Shown here one piece after another: positions 6,101 to 12,179 of a DNA stretch of 12,179 nucleotides (positions are counted from its first letter, which is position 1; each line of letters begins with the position of its first letter). A program made the position numbers and the translations under genes. The notes under the pieces were generated by a model, which did no database searches, was not told the origin of the DNA, and saw only the letters and a list, made by a program, of their open reading frames with translations. Source of the stretch: Clostridia bacterium (GTDB taxonomy: Bacteria; Bacillota; Clostridia; Peptostreptococcales; Anaerovoracaceae); assembly GCA_024682015.1 (NCBI GenBank), contig JAIKZT010000089.1, forward strand, positions 1 to 12,179, written 5' to 3'.

Positions 6101-7216
6101 TTACCAGGTCTTGATGAGTTCGTTCGCGTCCGTCCATGGGCGGTTCTGCTTCAGGGCCGTTTCCTTCAGGGTCAGCTTGCCGCCCCAGCAGGTGAGGCCT
6201 GCCCGCAGATACTGGTCATCCTCGATCGCCTTCTTGACGCCCTTGTCCGCGATCGCCAGCAGCATGGGCAGCGTGGCGTTGGCCAGGGTCACCGAGGCGG
6301 TCTGCGCGAAGGCGGCGGGGATATTGTCCACGCAGTAATGCATGACGCCTTCTTCATAATAGATCGGATCGGTGTGGGTGGTGCCTTCCGTCGTTTCGAT
6401 CGCGCCGTGGTCATCGCAGGCCACGTCGACGATCATCGCACCCTTCTTCATCAGCTTCAGGTCCTCCCGATAGATGATGTGGTCCGTGCGCTCCTTCGCC
6501 CACTGCGTGCCGTTGAAGATGACGTCGGACTCCTTCAGGCACTTCTCGAGGTTCGAGCGGTTGGAGATCAGGAACTTGACGCCCGGCAGATACTTCTTCG
6601 CTTCGATCATGGCATCCATGCTGATGTCCAGGATGCGCACTTCGAGGCCGAGGCCCACGCCCATCTCCGCGATGGCTGTGCCGATGTTGCCGCAGCCGAG
6701 GCAGGTGATGACGGGAGGTTCGACGCCCGCGACGTTCACCAGCATTTTGCCCGGGCCGCCGTTGATGGTCTGCATGAAGTGCATCGCGGCGATAAAGCCG
6801 CCCTTGCCCGCGATCTCGCTCATCGGGCGCAGCAGCGGGAATTTGCCGTTCTTGTCGGGGATGTCCTCGTAGGCGATGGCCGTGCAGCCGGATTCCAGCA
6901 GCACGTCGGTCTCCGCGGGATGCGCGTTGGAATGGATGTAAGTGAAAATGATCTTATCCTTCCGGATCCACTTGAATTCCTCGGGGAAGAACTCCTTGAC
7001 CTTGTAATACAGGTCCGCCTTCTCCCACACAGTATCCTTGTCGGCAACGATCGCGCCGGCCGCTTCGTAATCTTCATCGCTGTAGCCGGAGCCTTTGCCT
7101 GCGTCGTGCTGCACGTAGACGGTATGGCCGTGGCGGACGATCTCGCTGACCGTCGCGGGAATGGCCGCTACCCGGTATTCGTTGGGTTTGATTTCCTTTA
7201 ATACGCCGATGATCAT
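6101..7216 (-). CDS. Alanine dehydrogenase / transhydrogenase-family amino acid dehydrogenase
   Basis: At 371 residues this has the length of alanine dehydrogenase, which interconverts L-alanine with pyruvate and ammonia using NAD. The catalytic residues known for the family line up: R15 (N-E-Y-R-V-A), K74 (K-V-K-E), H95 (F-T-Y-I-H) and D268. The nucleotide-binding motif G-C-G-N-I-G is at 174-179, followed by D197 at the end of the next strand. T-T-H-x-D-P and N-A-T-L-P are also family marks. It is divergent: the stretch usually containing a V-P-G-x-x-x-P loop is N-G-T-Q-W-A-K (235-241), and the usual D-Q-G-G after D268 reads D-D-H-G. The substrate may therefore not be alanine. AAAGGAG precedes the ATG, and the racemase-like gene ends 21 bases upstream, so they share an operon. 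A role in amino-acid catabolism is inferred. Confidence 0.8.
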   Translation of the reverse strand: MIIGVLKEIKPNEYRVAAIPATVSEIVRHGHTVYVQHDAGKGSGYSDEDYEAAGAIVADKDTVWEKADLYYKVKEFFPEEFKWIRKDKIIFTYIHSNAHPAETDVLLESGCTAIAYEDIPDKNGKFPLLRPMSEIAGKGGFIAAMHFMQTINGGPGKMLVNVAGVEPPVITCLGCGNIGTAIAEMGVGLGLEVRILDISMDAMIEAKKYLPGVKFLISNRSNLEKCLKESDVIFNGTQWAKERTDHIIYREDLKLMKKGAMIVDVACDDHGAIETTEGTTHTDPIYYEEGVMHYCVDNIPAAFAQTASVTLANATLPMLLAIADKGVKKAIEDDQYLRAGLTCWGGKLTLKETALKQNRPWTDANELIKTW

Positions 7217-7237
7217 GAGGGTTCTCCTTTCTTTACT

Positions 7238-7968
7238 CTATTCGTACAGTCTGATCTGACCGACTGACATCGCCATGTAGCCGATCATGGAATTGATGTC
7301 GAACACGGGCACGCCGAACTTCTCGCGGATCTGCTTCGCGTAAGGCGGCAGGTCCGTGCACTCCAGGACGATGACGGCCGTATTGGGATGTTCTTTGAAA
7401 CCCTTTTCGACGGCGCCGAGGATCTCCGCGGATACGGCTTCCATGTCGAACGGATTATCCGGTTCGTCGAAGATCTTGCGCCACTCTTTACAGTCTTCGA
7501 GGCCGACCACGTAGACGTTGCTCTCGTCCGTGATGTTGCAGGCCCGCATGTGTTCGCGGGTCAGCGAGGCCTTGTTCGCCGTGATGATCCCCACTTCGCG
7601 ATCTTTGCCGATGATGCCTGCTCAAACGGAACCTGCAGAATGGACGACGTGAACACGGGGATGTCCACCGCTTCCGACAGTTCTTTCTGGAATACTGCAT
7701 TGAAGCCGCAGCTCGTCGTGACCGCGCAGATGCCTTCTTTTTCCATCTCCTTGACGGTATCGATCATGCGGGCCAGCACCTCGCGGCTTGGATGGATGAT
7801 GACGGTCTCGGTGTTGGCGCCTTTCACTTCCACCATCTTGACCGGGAGCGGGTAGGATTCAGGGTTCGTGCTTTTTCCCTTCATCCGCTCTAATTGCATC
7901 AATCCTTCGGGGACGTGTCCGGATTCCCAGCGAAGGATCCCGATCCTGGGTATTTTCACGATTTCCAT
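7238..7968 (-). pseudogene. Asp/Glu racemase-family gene with a one-base frameshift
   Basis: Two overlapping frames together make one racemase-fold protein of about 243 residues. The first frame (7968 to about 7616) contains the first catalytic cysteine, C87 in T-T-S-C-G-F-N; the second (about 7615 to 7238) contains the second, in L-E-C-T-D-L-P-P-Y. Reading stays sensible if one base is added in the Ala codon at 7615-7617: E-Q-A is then followed by I-I-G-K-D-R-E-V-G-I-I-T. Without it the first frame ends after 135 residues. I see no canonical slippery heptamer. AGGAGG (7977-7982) serves the ATG at 7968. Members include aspartate, glutamate and hydantoin racemases and maleate isomerase, so the substrate is open. 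This is either a recent inactivation or a sequencing error; the intact flanks on both sides favour a very recent event or an error. Confidence 0.85.
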
Positions 7969-8002
7969 TTAACTCGCCTCCTTGTTCCAATTTCTTACTT
8001 TA

Positions 8003-8031
8003 ATCATGGGGCAAGCAGACCTTAAAGTCAA
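8003..8031 (-). promoter_or_regulatory. Promoter of the racemase-like/ald-like operon
   Basis: On the minus strand TTGACT (8031-8026) is five of six for the -35 box and CATGAT (8008-8003) is four of six for the -10, with a 17-base spacer. Transcription would start near 7996, about 28 bases before the ATG at 7968. Confidence 0.65.
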
Positions 8032-8046
8032 GGAAAAAATACAATT

Positions 8047-8056
8047 TTGTATACAA
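8047..8056. promoter_or_regulatory. GTATAC palindrome, candidate operator for the GntR/FCD regulator
   Basis: TTGTATACAA is a perfect 10-base palindrome, and flanking bases extend the symmetry imperfectly to 16. Sites centred on GTATAC are typical of FadR/VanR-type GntR regulators. It lies 15 bases upstream of the -35 box of the racemase operon and between that operon and the GntR gene. An upstream position would suit activation or looping as well as repression. Confidence 0.55.
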
Positions 8057-8066
8057 ATTCGAGCGA

Positions 8067-8105
8067 TAAAAAAGAGGAGCACCCCGGCAAGCACCGATGC
8101 ACTCC
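8067..8105 (-). terminator. Intrinsic terminator of the gntR-type gene
   Basis: On the minus strand, GGAGTGCATCGG (8105-8094) pairs with CCGGGGTGCTCC (8087-8076) around a six-base loop, with three wobble pairs and one mismatch, and is followed by TCTTTTTTA. It begins 15 bases after the stop of the regulator gene, so that gene appears to be transcribed separately from the operon it faces into. Confidence 0.8.
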
Positions 8106-8120
8106 CCAGACCTGCGTCTC

Positions 8121-8771
8121 CTACAGTCCTTTGGATTTTCTGATGTCCTCCTCGCCCAGCCCGATATCGTCGAGCAGAGCCTCAATGCCGGATTTCTCGT
8201 CCCCGGCGCAGAACGCCTCGAACATACGCTTGTGCGAATGCAGCGAGCGGCTGTTGTCCGCGGACGTGTCCCAAAACAGAAGATACGTCGAAAGCTTGTT
8301 GTACAGTTCGTCGAGATATTTCTCGTAATAGGGATTGCCGGCGTCGCGGGTCAGTAGCAGATGGAATGTGCGGTTGAGAGAGACGTACTCGCTCAGATCG
8401 AACCGTTTCTCCAGCGCTTCCTGCTTCGCGAGGTTCTCCTTCAGCAGGCTGACCGTGCCCTCCGTGTGCGCGTGCAGCGCCTTGCGGAACGCGGCGGTCT
8501 CCACCAGTTTGCGCGCCTCGAACACGCTGCGGAAATCTTCTTCCGTGGGCTTCGTCACGTAGCTGCCCCGGTTGGGGATCTGCTCGATCAGGCCATCGTG
8601 AGCCAGGCGAGACAACGCCGCCCGGATGGGCGTGCGGCTGACCCCTACAGCCTCCACGACGTCTTCCTCGATAATGCGGGTACCCGGGTAGAGCCTGCGG
8701 GTGACGATCTGCTCTTTTATATAGTTATATACCTTGTCGGCTGGGGTAATCTTAACGTTCATCATGGTCAT
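8121..8771 (-). CDS. GntR-family transcriptional regulator with FCD domain
   Basis: This 216-residue protein has an N-terminal winged helix-turn-helix (about 10-75, with V-S-R-T-P-I-R-A-A-L at 44-53 and N-R-G-S-Y-V at 67-72) and an all-helical FCD effector domain (about 80-205), as in FadR-type regulators. FCD domains usually bind a metal through D/N-x3-H and two more histidines. Here N133-x3-H137 and H180 are seen, but the last expected His near position 202 reads L-L-D-D-I-G, so the metal site may be changed. It probably controls the racemase/ald-like operon just downstream in response to an amino or organic acid (inference). The ATG at 8771 is the first in frame after a stop, but it has no clear Shine-Dalgarno; ATGs at 8765 and 8762 are alternatives. 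Confidence 0.87.
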   Translation of the reverse strand: MTMMNVKITPADKVYNYIKEQIVTRRLYPGTRIIEEDVVEAVGVSRTPIRAALSRLAHDGLIEQIPNRGSYVTKPTEEDFRSVFEARKLVETAAFRKALHAHTEGTVSLLKENLAKQEALEKRFDLSEYVSLNRTFHLLLTRDAGNPYYEKYLDELYNKLSTYLLFWDTSADNSRSLHSHKRMFEAFCAGDEKSGIEALLDDIGLGEEDIRKSKGL

Positions 8772-8800
8772 GTTTTTGAAGAGTTTTAAAAGATAGCCTT

Positions 8801-8809
8801 ATTGTATCA
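8801..8809 (-). promoter_or_regulatory. Extended -10 promoter of the gntR-type gene
   Basis: On the minus strand TGATACAAT gives the TG-N motif plus TACAAT (8806-8801), five of six for the -10. No good -35 box lies 17 bases further up, as is common for extended -10 promoters. Transcription would start near 8794, about 23 bases before the ATG. Confidence 0.5.
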
Positions 8810-8906
8810 CATCCTTCAGAGGACGCGCTACAGGAGACCCGCGGCTTTGAAGGGAAAGCACGCCCGTGGTGCGCCGGACGGCAAATGGCGCCGGCAATTT
8901 GCGCAG

Positions 8907-8923
8907 GCTCCTGATGGTGAACC
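8907..8923 (+). repeat. Third copy of the tRNA-Lys 3' end, attR-like
   Basis: Seventeen bases match the tRNA 3' end (5986-6002) at 15 positions, with CCTGATGGTG exact and followed by A and CC as in the tRNA. It is in the same orientation as the tRNA and lies beyond the ald/racemase/gntR block, which is the geometry expected of an attR site for an element inserted at the tRNA 3' end. A short GCAAAT/ATTTGC inverted repeat (8881-8902) sits just to its left. No integrase is seen in between. Confidence 0.45.
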
Positions 8924-8942
8924 GAAGGGGCAAGAACGGACA

Positions 8943-8971
8943 TTGATTTTTTGACTGTTATTATGTACAAT
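8943..8971 (+). promoter_or_regulatory. Promoter of the leader RNA and GNAT/hydrolase operon
   Basis: TTGATT (8943-8948) and TACAAT (8966-8971, five of six) are 17 bases apart, giving a start near 8978. A second pairing, TTGACT (8951-8956) with CATAGT (8975-8980), has an 18-base spacer and is weaker. Either leaves a leader of roughly 250 bases before the ATG at 9234. A GTATAC core like the one at 8047 lies at 8996-9001, but a six-base match is expected by chance in a window of this size. Confidence 0.6.
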
Positions 8972-9015
8972 ATTCATAGTTTTAAGAATAGGAGTGTATA
9001 CCAGTGATTACTAAT

Positions 9016-9109
9016 ACTATCATCGGCTAACTGAATAGAGGCGCATAGCAATAGCGAAGGGTCATATCCCCTTTATTTGGTGCGCCGATTTTAGGTAACT
9101 TCTGATAGT
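9016..9109 (+). ncRNA. Structured leader RNA, candidate riboswitch of unassigned class
   Basis: Nested helices fold this stretch. ACTATCA (9016-9022) pairs with TGATAGT (9103-9109) to close the domain. GGCGCA (9040-9045) pairs with TGCGCC (9081-9086). AAT (9050-9052) with ATT (9075-9077), plus GAAGGG (9056-9061) with CCCTTT (9069-9074), make an apical hairpin with an AGC bulge. ATCGGC (9022-9027) can instead pair with GCCGAT (9084-9089), which would break the second helix and so give a switch. An intrinsic terminator follows at once. ATAGAGGCGC and GCGCCGA recall two conserved strings of the lysine riboswitch, but its P4 and P5 arms are absent, so I do not call it one. It could instead be a small RNA ended by the terminator. 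Confidence 0.5.
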
Positions 9110-9114
9110 GGAAA

Positions 9115-9159
9115 CCGCAGGATGCAGCCACGACGGAGCTGCTTCGCTGCGGATTTTTT
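9115..9159 (+). terminator. Intrinsic terminator in the leader, likely attenuator
   Basis: CCGCAG (9115-9120) pairs with CTGCGG (9147-9152) and, above a small internal loop, GCAGC (9124-9128) with GCTGC (9138-9142). After the stem come A and six T (9153-9159). GTGG (9108-9111) could instead pair with CCGC (9115-9118), and this overlaps the last bases of the closing helix of the leader domain, so a change there could open or form the terminator. It stands 75 bases before the first start codon of the operon. Confidence 0.82.
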
Positions 9160-9217
9160 ATGTCCCTTTTCAGACGCCGATGCCATACAGGAACGCCTGC
9201 ATATCAAACCTATGTTC

Positions 9218-9223
9218 AAGGAG
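9218..9223 (+). promoter_or_regulatory. Shine-Dalgarno that sets the GNAT-hydrolase start
   Basis: AAGGAG lies ten bases before the ATG at 9234. The reading frame is open further up to a GTG at 9108, but that stretch runs through the closing helix and the terminator and has no ribosome site, so 9234 is the start. Confidence 0.8.
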
Positions 9224-9233
9224 AAAACGAGTC

Positions 9234-10727
9234 ATGATAATAAAACTGGAATCTATCAATGATGCTAACAGAGATGCTGTTCTGGCGCTTTCCGTGCGGG
9301 AGGATCAGCCTTTCGTTGCATCGAACGACTATTCGCTGAAAGAAGCGGAAGAAACGAATAAAGAGCAGCCCGGCACCGCTCGTCCGTTTGCGATCTATGC
9401 GGACGATAAGCTTGTGGGATTCTGCATGTTCGCATTCGATCCCGAAGAAGAGGACGAGGATAACCGCTACTGGCTCTGGCGCTTCATGATCGACAAGAGC
9501 GAGCAGGGCAAGGGCTACGGCCAGGCCGCTCTGCAGGAGATCATCAAATACTTCAAGGAAAACGGCGCCGACCGGCTCTTCCTATCCACCGGACCAGAGA
9601 ACGTGCAAGGCCTGCACATCTATCATAAAGCCGGCTTCCGGGAGACCGGCATCATCGACGGCGGTGAGGCTGTGCTGATGCGGATGCTCAAAGGCCCCAA
9701 CCGGATCATCAAGAACATCTACGGCGTCGACGTGGATAAAGCCATGCGCATCAAGGGAAGAAAGGGTTACGGCGTCAGCATCGCTTTTTGCAACAGCGAC
9801 GGTGATTTTCTCACCTACTGCGCCGGCAGCGGACGCTACGGCGAAGACTTCCCGGTGAACCCGGACATGCTGTTCCAGGCGGGTTCTGTATCGAAACCCA
9901 TGTTTGCGCTGACCCTCCTGCGGTATGTGGACAGGGGGCTTATCGATCTTGACGCGGATATCTCGGGCATAGTGCCGGAGTTTGTTAAAAAGGGCCCCGT
10001 GACCTTCGCCGCCCTGCTCAGCCACACGGCGGGCTACAACCTGCACGGCTTCCCCGGCTACCGGGCGGATCACGAGCCGCTCTCGCTGGAGGACGTGCTG
10101 AACGGCAAGGGCATCACGCCGAAGCTCAGAAGAATCCGTCCTTACGGAAAACAGTGCATCTACTCTGGCGGCGGCATCACCCTGGCCGAGCTTGCGTTTA
10201 CGCGCATTACGGGAACAACGCTCCGCGAAGCCTTCCAAAAGGAGGTCGCCGAGCCTTTAGGGCTGAAGCGCACCGGCTTTTTCCAGCCGCTGGATGAAGA
10301 GCTGGTTTCCAACGCAGCGTTCGGCTTCAGGCTGGCGCAGAAGGAGGACCCTGCCCACGGTTACCATTACTATCCCGAACACGCAGCGGCAGGGCTTTGG
10401 TCCACGCCGACCGAGCTGGTCAAGATCGGGCTTGAGCTTTCGAGGAGCTATCGCAAAGGCGGTCTCCTCAAAAAGAAGACCGCACGGCGCATGATGACGC
10501 CTGTCATGGACGGCTACGGGCTTTGCCTCGACGTTTGGGAATCAAAAGCGCGCAAAGACAGCGTTGCCGGTCACGGTGGAGAGAACTGGGGCTTTCTGAC
10601 AAACTGGGTCTTCTCCCGCAAAAGGGACATGTGCGTTGCTGTGATGTACAACAACGTCACGGATGCAGCCGACGAAGCGATGGACGACATCGCCTGCGAG
10701 ATCTATAAAAATGCAAAAGAATCATAA
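9234..10727 (+). CDS. GNAT N-acetyltransferase fused to a class C beta-lactamase-fold serine hydrolase
   Basis: This 497-residue protein joins two enzymes. Residues 1 to about 152 are a GNAT acetyltransferase, with the acetyl-CoA loop Q91-G-K-G-Y-G96 and the following helix, and the late strand motif containing Y130-H-K-A-G-F135. After a short linker, residues about 160-497 are a beta-lactamase/DD-peptidase-fold serine hydrolase with the nucleophile S218-V-S-K221, Y310-S-G in place of the usual Y-x-N, and H447-G-G in place of K-T-G. This pattern fits class C-like esterases and amidases more than true beta-lactamases. No signal peptide is present, so it probably acts in the cytoplasm. The next gene follows after 15 bases with its own AAAGGAG and encodes a related hydrolase. 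Substrate unknown; an acetylate-then-hydrolyse role on a small amine or peptide is only a guess. Confidence 0.88.
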   Translation: MIIKLESINDANRDAVLALSVREDQPFVASNDYSLKEAEETNKEQPGTARPFAIYADDKLVGFCMFAFDPEEEDEDNRYWLWRFMIDKSEQGKGYGQAALQEIIKYFKENGADRLFLSTGPENVQGLHIYHKAGFRETGIIDGGEAVLMRMLKGPNRIIKNIYGVDVDKAMRIKGRKGYGVSIAFCNSDGDFLTYCAGSGRYGEDFPVNPDMLFQAGSVSKPMFALTLLRYVDRGLIDLDADISGIVPEFVKKGPVTFAALLSHTAGYNLHGFPGYRADHEPLSLEDVLNGKGITPKLRRIRPYGKQCIYSGGGITLAELAFTRITGTTLREAFQKEVAEPLGLKRTGFFQPLDEELVSNAAFGFRLAQKEDPAHGYHYYPEHAAAGLWSTPTELVKIGLELSRSYRKGGLLKKKTARRMMTPVMDGYGLCLDVWESKARKDSVAGHGGENWGFLTNWVFSRKRDMCVAVMYNNVTDAADEAMDDIACEIYKNAKES

Positions 10728-10742
10728 AGGAGAAATACACTG

Positions 10743-12125
10743 ATGGATAAGAATACCATGATACAAAATCTGGCCCGCGAGTCGCATGAAAAGGGCGGCT
10801 TCAACGGGGCCTGGCTCTATGCGGAAAATGGCGAGATCGTGTCCAAGGGAGCTCTCGGCTTCCGGGATCCCGAAGACACGCTGCCGATCACGGAGGACAC
10901 GATCTTCCAGCTCGCTTCCGTCACCAAGCAGTTCACGGCGGCAGCGGTCATGCTGCTGGTGCGGGAAGGCAAGCTGGGGCTTGAGGACGAGATCACGAAG
11001 TATTTTCCGGAGATCCCCTGCCCGGGCGTGACGGTCCGGCATCTCCTGACCCACACCAGCGGCGTTCCCGATTACTTTGACGACGCGGACTGGTTCATCA
11101 ACATCTGGGAAGAGGAAAAGCGGGTTCCGGGCAATGACGAGATTCTGCGCTTTCTCCGGGAAACCAAGGCGAAGCCGTACTTCGCCCCGGGGGAAGGCCT
11201 GCGTTACTCCAACACCGGCTATAATCTGCTGGCACTGCTGGCGGAGCGGCTCTCCGGCGTTCCCTATGAAGAATTTCTGCAAAAGAATATCTTCGAGCCC
11301 GCCGGCATGAGCTCCACCCGCTGCTGCCATATCCGCAGAGACGGCGTGCCCTTTGAGAATTATGCGCAGGCGACGGTGTTCGAGGATGGCAAATACGTGG
11401 CCGACGTGGACTCCGACGAAGACAGCGACGTGGTCGCCTTTGACGGTCTGAACGGCGACGACTACGTATATACCAACATCTTCGACATGCTCAGATGGGA
11501 CAAGGCGCTGCGCGAGGACAAGGTGCTGACAAAGGAAGAGCAACAGCTCATGTACACCCCCGCAAAGCTCAACAACGGCGAGGACGCCGTTTACGACGAG
11601 TACCAAGGGATGACCATCGGCTACGGCTTCGGCTGGGGCACCGGCCGTGACGAGGACCTGGGGCTCATTGTCAGTCACAGCGGCGGCATGCCGGGCGTCG
11701 CCACCTGGTTCGAGCGCTTCATCGACGCGGACAGAGTCCTTGTGATCCTCATCAACCGCAGTAATCCTGAAGAATACAGAGCCGTTGCCGGTTTCTGGAA
11801 CGGGATGCGGATGATTGCGCGGGATCAGGAGCCCGAGCCCATTCGGACCATCGAGGAGCTCACGATCAAGGACCCCGACAAGTCGAAGTGGGAAAGCTTC
11901 TGCGGGAGGTATGAGCATCCCGAGAACGCCGAATTCATCGTCGACACGGTCTGGATGAAGGACGGGGATCTTTGGGCAAAGGCCATCGACGAGGACGGTG
12001 ACGAGATGACCTTTATGCTGTATCCCATCGGTGAGGATGAGTTCGGCCGCAGGGGCGGTATGCTCAAGCTGAAATTCGGCGACGGCTGCCTGATGTTCGA
12101 CGATTTCACCTGCAAAAAGCTGTAA
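10743..12125 (+). CDS. Class C beta-lactamase-fold serine hydrolase with C-terminal beta domain
   Basis: A 460-residue serine hydrolase of the beta-lactamase/PBP4*/esterase group. All three motifs are present: S59-V-T-K62 (nucleophile and lysine), Y155-S-N157, and H312-S-G-G315 in place of K-T-G. H-L-L-T-H-T-S-G at 100-107 is a further family mark. Residues about 385-460 form a separate beta-rich, acidic domain with Y-x-x-P...D-G-D-L-W and a late F-x-R repeat-like pattern, resembling the lipocalin-like C-terminal domains of such hydrolases (Pab87 type). There is no signal peptide or membrane segment, so it is probably cytoplasmic, unlike cell-wall enzymes of the family. It follows the GNAT-hydrolase fusion at 15 bases with AAAGGAG ten bases before the ATG, so both are under the leader RNA. 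D-peptidase, esterase or amidase activity is possible; antibiotic resistance is not indicated. The 54 bases after the stop show nothing. Confidence 0.9.
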   Translation: MDKNTMIQNLARESHEKGGFNGAWLYAENGEIVSKGALGFRDPEDTLPITEDTIFQLASVTKQFTAAAVMLLVREGKLGLEDEITKYFPEIPCPGVTVRHLLTHTSGVPDYFDDADWFINIWEEEKRVPGNDEILRFLRETKAKPYFAPGEGLRYSNTGYNLLALLAERLSGVPYEEFLQKNIFEPAGMSSTRCCHIRRDGVPFENYAQATVFEDGKYVADVDSDEDSDVVAFDGLNGDDYVYTNIFDMLRWDKALREDKVLTKEEQQLMYTPAKLNNGEDAVYDEYQGMTIGYGFGWGTGRDEDLGLIVSHSGGMPGVATWFERFIDADRVLVILINRSNPEEYRAVAGFWNGMRMIARDQEPEPIRTIEELTIKDPDKSKWESFCGRYEHPENAEFIVDTVWMKDGDLWAKAIDEDGDEMTFMLYPIGEDEFGRRGGMLKLKFGDGCLMFDDFTCKKL

Positions 12126-12179
12126 GCAGCAAACCGGCAAATATGGGCACATTGAGCCGCTCGGTATGTCCCTTTTAGG

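Noticed and set aside
5934..6137. Small minus-strand open frame antisense to tRNA-Lys
   Set aside because: It covers the tRNA and its terminator, a common false call.
6080..7201. Plus-strand open frame opposite the alanine-dehydrogenase-like gene
   Set aside because: The minus-strand protein has family motifs and a ribosome site; the plus frame shows no family resemblance.
9016..9109. Lysine riboswitch call for the leader
   Set aside because: Only ATAGAGGCGC and GCGCCGA agree; the P4 and P5 arms and the usual length of about 170 bases are missing. Kept as an unassigned structured RNA.
9108..9120. T-box antiterminator motif (GTGGAAACCGC resembles TGGNACCGCG)
   Set aside because: The spacing inside the motif is wrong, no stem I with a specifier loop is seen, and the downstream genes are not aminoacylation or amino-acid biosynthesis genes.
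9108..9233. N-terminal extension of the GNAT-hydrolase to a GTG at 9108
   Set aside because: It would translate the leader's closing helix and terminator, and the GNAT domain starts naturally at the ATG at 9234 behind AAGGAG.
12165..12176. TATGTCCCTTTT repeated from 9159-9170, on both sides of the hydrolase operon
   Set aside because: A few 12-base repeats are expected by chance in a window of this size, and no further similarity surrounds them.
1..12179. CRISPR arrays, insertion sequences with transposase, rRNA, phage genes
   Set aside because: No regularly spaced repeats, transposase or integrase motifs, rRNA segments or phage structural genes were seen on either strand.

Overview
The window looks like a chromosomal segment from a moderately GC-rich anaerobic Firmicute, most likely a member of the Clostridia. 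This rests on strong AAGGAG-type ribosome binding sites, sigma-A-type promoters with 17-base spacers, a tRNA with encoded CCA, an iscS-iscU-Rrf2 operon, an IS-free palindromic intergenic repeat of a kind I associate with clostridial genomes, and the protein families present. No species can be named from the sequence alone.

Left block (1-3553, minus strand). A promoter at 3525-3553 drives a 991-residue protein with a zinc ribbon, a long Pro/Gln-rich region, a charged coiled coil, one membrane segment and an exported C-terminal domain. The start of a UPF0182-family multipass membrane protein follows 21 bases later and runs off the left edge. They form an operon that probably acts at the cell envelope. 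A REP-like hairpin (3564-3614) separates this operon from the next.

Iron-sulfur block (3652-5741, minus strand). A promoter with both hexamers at consensus precedes cysteine desulfurase (iscS/nifS-type), the IscU/NifU-type scaffold and an Rrf2-family regulator. The regulator's ATG overlaps the scaffold's stop codon. Together these supply sulfur, build Fe-S clusters on the scaffold, and probably regulate the operon by cluster status.

tRNA and amino-acid block (5861-8923). On the plus strand is tRNA-Lys(CTT), with an A/T-rich UP-like element, a promoter and a strong two-way terminator. Facing it on the minus strand are a GntR/FCD regulator, an Asp/Glu-racemase-family gene broken by a one-base frameshift, and a divergent alanine-dehydrogenase-family enzyme. 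The racemase promoter has a GTATAC palindrome next to it that suits the regulator. Degenerate copies of the tRNA-Lys 3' end lie at 6041-6068 and 8907-8923. The second sits just beyond this block, so the block may be the remnant of something that integrated at the tRNA.

Right block (8943-12125, plus strand). A promoter leads into a leader of about 250 bases with several helices and a strong intrinsic terminator 75 bases before the first start codon, which is attenuator or riboswitch architecture of no class I could assign. It precedes a two-gene operon: an N-acetyltransferase (GNAT) domain fused to a class C beta-lactamase-fold serine hydrolase, then a second stand-alone hydrolase of the same fold. 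Neither has a signal peptide, so both probably act in the cytoplasm on an unknown acyl, amide or peptide substrate. The structured leader with the GNAT-hydrolase fusion is the best candidate here for an undescribed system.
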